Shown here one piece after another: positions 31,177-35,738 of a stretch of DNA of 35,738 bases. A program made the position numbers and the translations under genes. The stretch is from positions 1-35,738 of the forward strand of contig CAMCAZ010000038.1 of NCBI GenBank assembly GCA_945872795.1, read 5' to 3'. The stretch is from Chryseobacterium gleum (GTDB taxonomy: Bacteria; Bacteroidota; Bacteroidia; Flavobacteriales_F; PHOS-HE28). A model generated the notes under the pieces. It saw only the letters and a list, made by a program, of their open reading frames with translations, made no database searches and was not told where the DNA came from. Position 1 is the stretch's first letter; the number at the start of each line of letters is the position of its first letter.

Positions 31177-33575
31177 GGAACAAGTGTGGTCCGGGTGAAG
31201 CCCTTGGCATCGGCCTCAGCGGCGGTGGTGAGAAAGTGGACCGGACGATAGGTCGCGGAGTGCCACTCGGGCAGAAGATCATCGTAGTGGGCACTGCCGG
31301 GGTTGCCGCTGATGCCGCCCGGCAACTGGTACCAGGCCTGGGGTGGAGAGGTGAGCTCCACCACGATGCGTTGCGAAGGACCGTGGTTACCGCGCTGTGC
31401 ATTGACCGCGGTGCCCGCACCGTTCACCGGCAGCCCTTCACGCCCGAAGGCCGGGATCCGCGCCAGGTGCATGACCCGGGCATTGTTCATCGCTCCCCAC
31501 AATAAGGGGCCCTCGCTCCTCCGGGTGTCGACCACGGAACGAAAGGCTTGCAGCACGACCGCTCGCGCGTCCACGTCCAGCGCTTGTTCAACCGTGGTCC
31601 GCAATGCACTGTCCGCCAGGATGCGGATGGTGTTGTAGGGCGTGGGGTCACCCAAGGGCAGCGGGTGTTCCTGCAGTGGCGCCCACAGGGCAGTACGCGT
31701 GCTGTCGAACCACATCTGGAACAGGGCCTCCTGCTCCCGCGCGTGATCGGCGATATGATCCCATCGTCGCAGGGTGTTCAAGGTGGCCAGGGCCTCCGCG
31801 TCCAGTTGGGTGGTATCGAGCAGGGGCACCAGCGCGGCGAGACCCTCCTTCGCCCGCAGATCGTGGCCACTGTGCTGCAGCGCCATCATGTCCTTCACGG
31901 AGAAGCGCTGCGTGCGTTCCAGGGTGCTGTTCACACTGCGGTTCCGGTAGTACTCCAGGTGGGCGTTGAAGAACCAGTAGGGATAGCCTTCATCCACACT
32001 GTGCTGGTTGGCGCTGCTCACGAAACCGCGGGCCGGGTTCAGCTGGGTGGCGGTGTGCTCAAAGGGGATGAAGCGTTGCCAGCGATGCGCGGGATCGGCG
32101 CCGTCGAGGACGAAGCGCCCCTGATCACGCCACTTGTTGGGAAAGGTGCCCTGCACCCGCATGGCGATATCACCGGCCGTGCTGGCGAACACCCAGTTCT
32201 GCGCCGGTGCGCCGAAGAAGCGCAGCGCCTCCACATAGTCGGCGTGCCCCTTCACCCGGTTCATCAGGTAGAGGGCCTTCTGGGTCATGCTGGGTTCGTG
32301 GCCCATCCATCGCAGGGCCAGGTGGGCACGCTCGGGCACATCACCGAAGTGCTCGTCGTACATCACCGGTCCATGCAGGGTGATGCGGATGCTGTCGGTG
32401 AGCACCTCACCATCGCGCACGGCATAGTCCTCCACGCGGTAGGTCACCGGCAGCCATTCGCCATCATGGAGGTAGGCCTTGCGTCGTTCATCCTGCCAGG
32501 TGATGCGGTACCAATCGCGGGTATCCCGGGGTGCATTGGTCACGCCGAAGGCCGCATGTTCGTTGTGCCCGATGATCAGGCCACAGGCCCCGGGAATGGT
32601 GAACCCGAAGACACGATGATCGGGTGTGGCCAGTTGGATGGGGATCCAGATGGACGGGAAGTTGAGCCCCAGGTGCGTGTCGTTGGCCAGGAGGGCATGG
32701 CCGTTGACCGTGCGGCTGCCGTGCACCGCCCAGTTGTTGCTGCCGTTGGTGGGATCGCTGCGGTGCGCATCGGACTTTAGACCAATGCCGAGATCGTAGC
32801 CCGGTGGCACGGTAAGAGTGTCCGGGGTGAAGGGCCAGATGCTGTCCGTAGGGACCGTGGGCACCACCCCGGGCGGGCGTGCCGGGAAGATGAGCTCGTG
32901 CAGGGCCGGGCCGAGGATGGCGCGTGCATGGCTGTCCTCCACGTCGCGGTCCCAGCCGCTGAGGTTCTCCACCATGTACTGCTGGATCAGCGCGGAGCGC
33001 AGGGGGCTCCATGGCTCGGGAGCGTAGCTGAGCAACTTGTACTCGATAGGCAGGTCGCGGTGGCGGAGCGTGGCGATGTATTGGTTCACCCCATCGGCGT
33101 ATGCGTTCAGCAGTGGCGCCATCAGCGGATCCTGCATCAGCGCGTCGCTGGCCGCCTCGGCACCGATTCCCATGCCCTTGCGCCGTTGTGCCCGGTCGAA
33201 CTCCAGGGCCTGAGCACCCACCACCTCACTGATCCGACCGGCCGCCGCACGGGCGATGAAATCCAGCTGCCACAGGCGCAGGCTGGCCACCACATAGCCC
33301 TGGGCCCGGTACAGGTCACTGTCATTGGCCGCGAACAGGTGCGGCACTCCACTGTCATCCCAGACCACCTCCACCGGAGCGGACAGACCCGTCAACTTCA
33401 ACTCCTGCACGTGCTTTTCATCCACGTCCTCCGCATTGCACCAGAAGCCTTCCTGCGGGCTCAGGAAGCGCCCCAACGGCGGTAGCGGTGTACCGCCCAA
33501 CACCTGCCTGTTGGCCAGGAACCAGTGCAGCACAAGGGTCAGAACGGCGAGGAGGAAGAGCGGAAGCTTGCGCAT
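31173..33575 (-). CDS. Penicillin acylase-family (Ntn) amidohydrolase
   Basis: Exported N-terminal-nucleophile hydrolase that cuts itself into alpha and beta chains and hydrolyses amide bonds (beta-lactam side chains, acyl-homoserine lactones or peptides in different relatives). The signal/anchor is about 1-22 (MRKLPLFLLAVLTLVLHWFL). VVWDDSGVPHLFAANDSDLY begins the alpha chain and GSNNWAV holds the expected processing site and nucleophile Ser279; ANDTHLGLNFPS follows. At 800 residues the length is typical. The next expected catalytic residue (an Asn in the beta chain) lies in the later half. ATG 33575 gives the better signal; ATG 33611, touching the nuclease stop (TAAATG), would add twelve residues. 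Possible quorum quenching is speculative. Confidence 0.9.
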   Translation of the reverse strand: MRKLPLFLLAVLTLVLHWFLANRQVLGGTPLPPLGRFLSPQEGFWCNAEDVDEKHVQELKLTGLSAPVEVVWDDSGVPHLFAANDSDLYRAQGYVVASLRLWQLDFIARAAAGRISEVVGAQALEFDRAQRRKGMGIGAEAASDALMQDPLMAPLLNAYADGVNQYIATLRHRDLPIEYKLLSYAPEPWSPLRSALIQQYMVENLSGWDRDVEDSHARAILGPALHELIFPARPPGVVPTVPTDSIWPFTPDTLTVPPGYDLGIGLKSDAHRSDPTNGSNNWAVHGSRTVNGHALLANDTHLGLNFPSIWIPIQLATPDHRVFGFTIPGACGLIIGHNEHAAFGVTNAPRDTRDWYRITWQDERRKAYLHDGEWLPVTYRVEDYAVRDGEVLTDSIRITLHGPVMYDEHFGDVPERAHLALRWMGHEPSMTQKALYLMNRVKGHADYVEALRFFGAPAQNWVFASTAGDIAMRVQGTFPNKWRDQGRFVLDGADPAHRWQRFIPFEHTATQLNPARGFVSSANQHSVDEGYPYWFFNAHLEYYRNRSVNSTLERTQRFSVKDMMALQHSGHDLRAKEGLAALVPLLDTTQLDAEALATLNTLRRWDHIADHAREQEALFQMWFDSTRTALWAPLQEHPLPLGDPTPYNTIRILADSALRTTVEQALDVDARAVVLQAFRSVVDTRRSEGPLLWGAMNNARVMHLARIPAFGREGLPVNGAGTAVNAQRGNHGPSQRIVVELTSPPQAWYQLPGGISGNPGSAHYDDLLPEWHSATYRPVHFLTTAAEADAKGFTRTTLVP

Positions 33576-33611
33576 GTTCGAGCGTTGGTCGGTCAACCTC
33601 GCAAGGTCCAT

Positions 33612-35042
33612 TTACAGGTTGAAGCGTTCGCCCCTGCGCGGGATCAGCACCTCCTTGAAGCCCTGTTCCATCACCAGTCCCTTCAGCGCCAGCAGGGAAC
33701 GTTCCACGCCGTGGACCAGGAACAGCTTCTTCACCTGACCGGCCTTCTGGCAGCCCAGGTAGCGCAGCAGTTCATTGCGGTCGGCGTGGGCGCTGTAGAA
33801 CTCCATGCGCAGGATCTCGGCGTTCACCTTCACGGGATCTCCGAAGATGCGGACCTCCTTGTCGCCGGCGAGCAGGTCGGCACCGAGCGTTCCCGGAGCG
33901 CAGAAACCCACGGCCAGCACGGCGTTGGCGGGATCGGAAAGCGTGTTGCGCAGGTGGTGGCGCACACGACCGGCTTCCATCATGCCGCTCGCCGCGATGA
34001 TGATGCAGGGCCCCTGCTGGTCGTTCAGCTGCTTGCTGCGATCGGGTGAACGCACGAACTCCACGCCCTTGAAGGAAAAAAGATCGGGATCCTCGGCCAG
34101 CTCGGCCCGCACCTCCTCGCGGAACAGGGTGCTGAAATGGCGAGCGATATCGGTGGCACTGATCGCCAAGGGACTGTCCACGAAGACCGGCAGACGGGGC
34201 AGGCGCCCGGCGTTGCTCAGCGAGTTCAACGTATACAGGATCTCCTGGGTCTTGCCGATGCTGAAGGCGGGAATGATCAACTTGCCCCGGCGTTCCACGC
34301 ACACCTCGGTCACGTGCCTGAGCAGTTCCTCCTCGGCCTCCTGGATGGGCTGGTGATCGCGGTCGCCGTAGGTGCTTTCGCATAGGATCACATCGGCCTG
34401 CTCGAAGGGCACGGGCTCGGGCAGCAGACGGTCCACATAACGCCCCACATCACCGGTGAAGGTCAGGCGCAGCACGCTGTCGCCGTCGTCCAGGCGCAGG
34501 TGAACGGCCGCGCTGCCCAGGATGTGGCCGGTGTCCGTGAACGTGAGCTGGATCCCAGGGGCGATCTCCGTGGGCTCGGCATAGCCGATGGCATCGAACA
34601 GTTCAAGTGTGGGCGGCACATCTTCCTTGGTATACAGCGGTTCATCGAACTCCACTTCACGACCGCGCTTGCGGGCGCGTCGTACATCGTAGGCATGGTC
34701 GTATTCCTGGATATGCGCACTGTCCGCGAGCATGATGGCGCAGAGCTCACGGGTGGCCGGCGTGCTCCAGATCGGTCCCGAAAAGCCTTCGGCCACCAGA
34801 CGGGGCAGCAGCCCGCTATGGTCGATGTGCGCATGGCTGAGCACCACGATGTCGACAGAGGACGGCTCGAAGCCGAACTCCCGGTTGGGGTCTTTCTTCG
34901 CATCGCGCACCGCCTCGCCCTGGAACATGCCGCAATCCAGCAGCACGCGCGTGGAGGTCCCGTCCCTGCGGGTCAGTTCGAGCAGGTGTTTGGAACCGGT
35001 GACCGTTCCTGCGGCTCCGTGGCTGGTCAAGGTGATGGGCAT
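33612..35042 (-). CDS. Metallo-beta-lactamase/beta-CASP RNA-processing nuclease (YSH1-like)
   Basis: Zinc-dependent nuclease of the group that includes RNase J, archaeal CPSF-like proteins and YSH1. The MBL core has SHAHIDHSG (69-77; His70, His72, Asp74, His75), GHILGSA (172-178) and TGDVGR (196-201; Asp198). The beta-CASP insertion (about 205-400) carries CESTYGDR, IPAFSIGKTQEILY and ASGMMEAGR; His419 in SAHAD and His444 in LVHG complete the site. At 476 residues it fits. Likely an RNA endo- or exonuclease; the RNA target is unknown. ATG 35042 is chosen: a CAACTTTG box ends four bases upstream, and ATG 35060 would lie beyond it. First gene of a three-gene operon with the acylase and membrane protein. 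Confidence 0.93.
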   Translation of the reverse strand: MPITLTSHGAAGTVTGSKHLLELTRRDGTSTRVLLDCGMFQGEAVRDAKKDPNREFGFEPSSVDIVVLSHAHIDHSGLLPRLVAEGFSGPIWSTPATRELCAIMLADSAHIQEYDHAYDVRRARKRGREVEFDEPLYTKEDVPPTLELFDAIGYAEPTEIAPGIQLTFTDTGHILGSAAVHLRLDDGDSVLRLTFTGDVGRYVDRLLPEPVPFEQADVILCESTYGDRDHQPIQEAEEELLRHVTEVCVERRGKLIIPAFSIGKTQEILYTLNSLSNAGRLPRLPVFVDSPLAISATDIARHFSTLFREEVRAELAEDPDLFSFKGVEFVRSPDRSKQLNDQQGPCIIIAASGMMEAGRVRHHLRNTLSDPANAVLAVGFCAPGTLGADLLAGDKEVRIFGDPVKVNAEILRMEFYSAHADRNELLRYLGCQKAGQVKKLFLVHGVERSLLALKGLVMEQGFKEVLIPRRGERFNL

Positions 35043-35046
35043 GTCA

Positions 35047-35054
35047 CAAAGTTG
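35047..35054 (-). promoter_or_regulatory. -7-like box CAACTTTG, four bases before the ATG
   Basis: Read on the minus strand, CAACTTTG matches TAnnTTTG except the first base and ends four bases before ATG 35042. It sits in a 73-base divergent promoter region with the box at 35102. Confidence 0.45.
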
Positions 35055-35101
35055 CACCACATCGGTGAAGCGGAAGGCATCAAAGCGCAGGGATCAGGTC
35101 C

Positions 35102-35109
35102 TACTTTCG
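35102..35109 (+). promoter_or_regulatory. -7 promoter box TACTTTCG
   Basis: Full match to TAnnTTYG, ending six bases before ATG 35116. It drives the DUF2214 gene, divergent from the nuclease operon. Confidence 0.5.
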
Positions 35110-35115
35110 TCCACC

Positions 35116-35559
35116 ATGGGCCTCTCCTATCTCCTCGCCACCCTTCACCTGCTGCTCCTCGCCATCGGCATTGCGGCCGTGTATGCGCGCTGGAGGGCCT
35201 TGCGCGACCTGAAAATCGCAGCCGATCTGCCAGCTGTGTTCCTGGCCGACAACTGGTACGGCGTGGCGGCCGTGGGCTGGGTCGTCTCCGGTCTGTGGCG
35301 GGCCTTCGGCGGACTGGAAAAGGGCAGCGAATTCTACCTCGAAAGCCACTGGTTCATCGGGAAGATGGTACTGTTCGCGCTGGTGTTCCTGCTCGAGCTG
35401 TTGCCGATGATCACGCTCATCCGTTGGCGCATCGATGGGCGCAATGGGCGCAGCAGCACACTGGACCGTGCCCCGCTCCTGGCCCGGCTCACCCTGGCCC
35501 AGATCCCGCTGTTGGTACTGATGGTGGGCATGGCCACCGCCATGGCGCGGGGACTTTGA
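35116..35559 (+). CDS. DUF2214 family membrane protein
   Basis: A 147-residue inner-membrane protein with four helices (about 5-25, 46-62, 80-100, 122-143). The family pattern is visible: a Tyr/Ala-rich first helix, an Asp/Asn-Trp motif ADNWYGVAAVGWVVSGLWR, then HWFIGKMVLFALVFLLELLP. DUF2214 proteins have no known function; some lie beside redox genes. ATG 35116 is fixed by the promoter box six bases upstream. It is divergent from the nuclease operon and followed by about 95 bases to the next gene. Confidence 0.88.
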   Translation: MGLSYLLATLHLLLLAIGIAAVYARWRALRDLKIAADLPAVFLADNWYGVAAVGWVVSGLWRAFGGLEKGSEFYLESHWFIGKMVLFALVFLLELLPMITLIRWRIDGRNGRSSTLDRAPLLARLTLAQIPLLVLMVGMATAMARGL

Positions 35560-35618
35560 GCGAACGCACCGCCCGCGGGAACGAAGACGGGATGGTCGTG
35601 GGCTGTCATTCCTCCAGC

Positions 35619-35626
35619 TATATTGG
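35619..35626 (+). promoter_or_regulatory. -7-like box TATATTGG
   Basis: TATATTGG keeps TA, TT and the final G of TAnnTTTG and lies 28 bases before ATG 35655. A modest candidate for the last gene. Confidence 0.3.
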
Positions 35627-35654
35627 TGGCCATTCCCTGCACATTCCCTCCGGC

Positions 35655-35738
35655 ATGATGTCACTCCCGAACCTTGCACCACGCACCGTGGCCCTGCTTT
35701 CCGTGCTCTGGCTCACCCTGGGCATGGCCTTCGCCCAG
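35655..35738 (+). CDS. Start of a secreted protein, cut by the window edge
   Basis: The last 28 codons read as a signal peptide: MMSLPNLAPRTVALLSVLW then a hydrophobic stretch ending MAFAQ, which looks like a cleavage site. The mature protein lies beyond the window, so its function cannot be told. The first or second ATG may be used. A weak -7-like box is at 35619. Confidence 0.65.
   Translation, partial: MMSLPNLAPRTVALLSVLWLTLGMAFAQ

Noticed and set aside
1-35738. A tRNA, rRNA, CRISPR array or riboswitch
   Set aside because: No cloverleaf-like segment, rRNA signature or spaced direct repeats were seen. I cannot run covariance models, so a degenerate ncRNA could be missed.

Overview
The window looks like chromosomal DNA of an uncultured, high-GC member of the Bacteroidota, most likely Flavobacteriales-like. 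Four signs support this: two secreted proteins ending in type IX secretion (T9SS) sorting domains, promoters of the Bacteroidota type (-7 box TAnnTTTG, here usually TAnnTTYG), few Shine-Dalgarno sequences, and a fused E1 alpha/beta 2-oxoacid dehydrogenase typical of the phylum. No tRNA, rRNA, CRISPR array, prophage or plasmid module was seen. The assignment is by eye, with no database search.

Layout. 110-4556: a MacB/FtsX-type ABC export operon (ATPase, two tandem paralogous permeases, membrane fusion protein), followed by a secreted class C beta-lactamase-like serine hydrolase (4583-6088). 6410-9141: a multipass membrane protein translationally coupled to rsmE, then a DUF4159 protein. 9355-10725: an Omp28-like T9SS cargo, convergent with an EamA transporter. 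11804-14616: fused E1 dehydrogenase and a DUF2442 protein. 14617-19111 is the accessory part: small genes (DUF7793-like, CsbD without a normal start codon, a secreted 165-residue protein, an unknown 124-residue protein, NTF2-like, GreA/GreB-like, a surface lipoprotein, an S4 protein), a TG microsatellite and a 159-bp MITE-like element. 19112-21854: an acyl-lipid/acyl-CoA desaturase whose stop codon touches a degenerate IS5-type element, then a secreted beta-helix protein. 22020-27573: alpha/beta hydrolase, GNAT, a large T9SS propeller protein, succinate-semialdehyde dehydrogenase and a Spy/CpxP-like periplasmic protein. 27662-30802: PrsW-like protease, TonB-C protein and tryptophan 2,3-dioxygenase. 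30832-35042 (minus): metallo-beta-lactamase/beta-CASP nuclease, penicillin acylase-like hydrolase and a small membrane protein in a tightly packed operon. 35116 to the end: DUF2214 protein and the start of a new secreted protein.

How the genes fit together. Most are housekeeping or peripheral-metabolism genes in short transcription units, not one pathway. The clearest functional units are the ABC exporter operon, the GT-C-like/rsmE pair and the nuclease-acylase-membrane protein operon. I see no convincing new defence or biosynthetic system. The most unusual signal is the promoter layout: in at least seven genes a -7-like box ends exactly four bases before the ATG, which predicts mRNAs that start at or next to the start codon (leaderless). 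Other points of interest are the CsbD gene with ACG where ATG is expected, the MITE and IS remnant with shared ends, and a short codon-usage island in the E1 gene.
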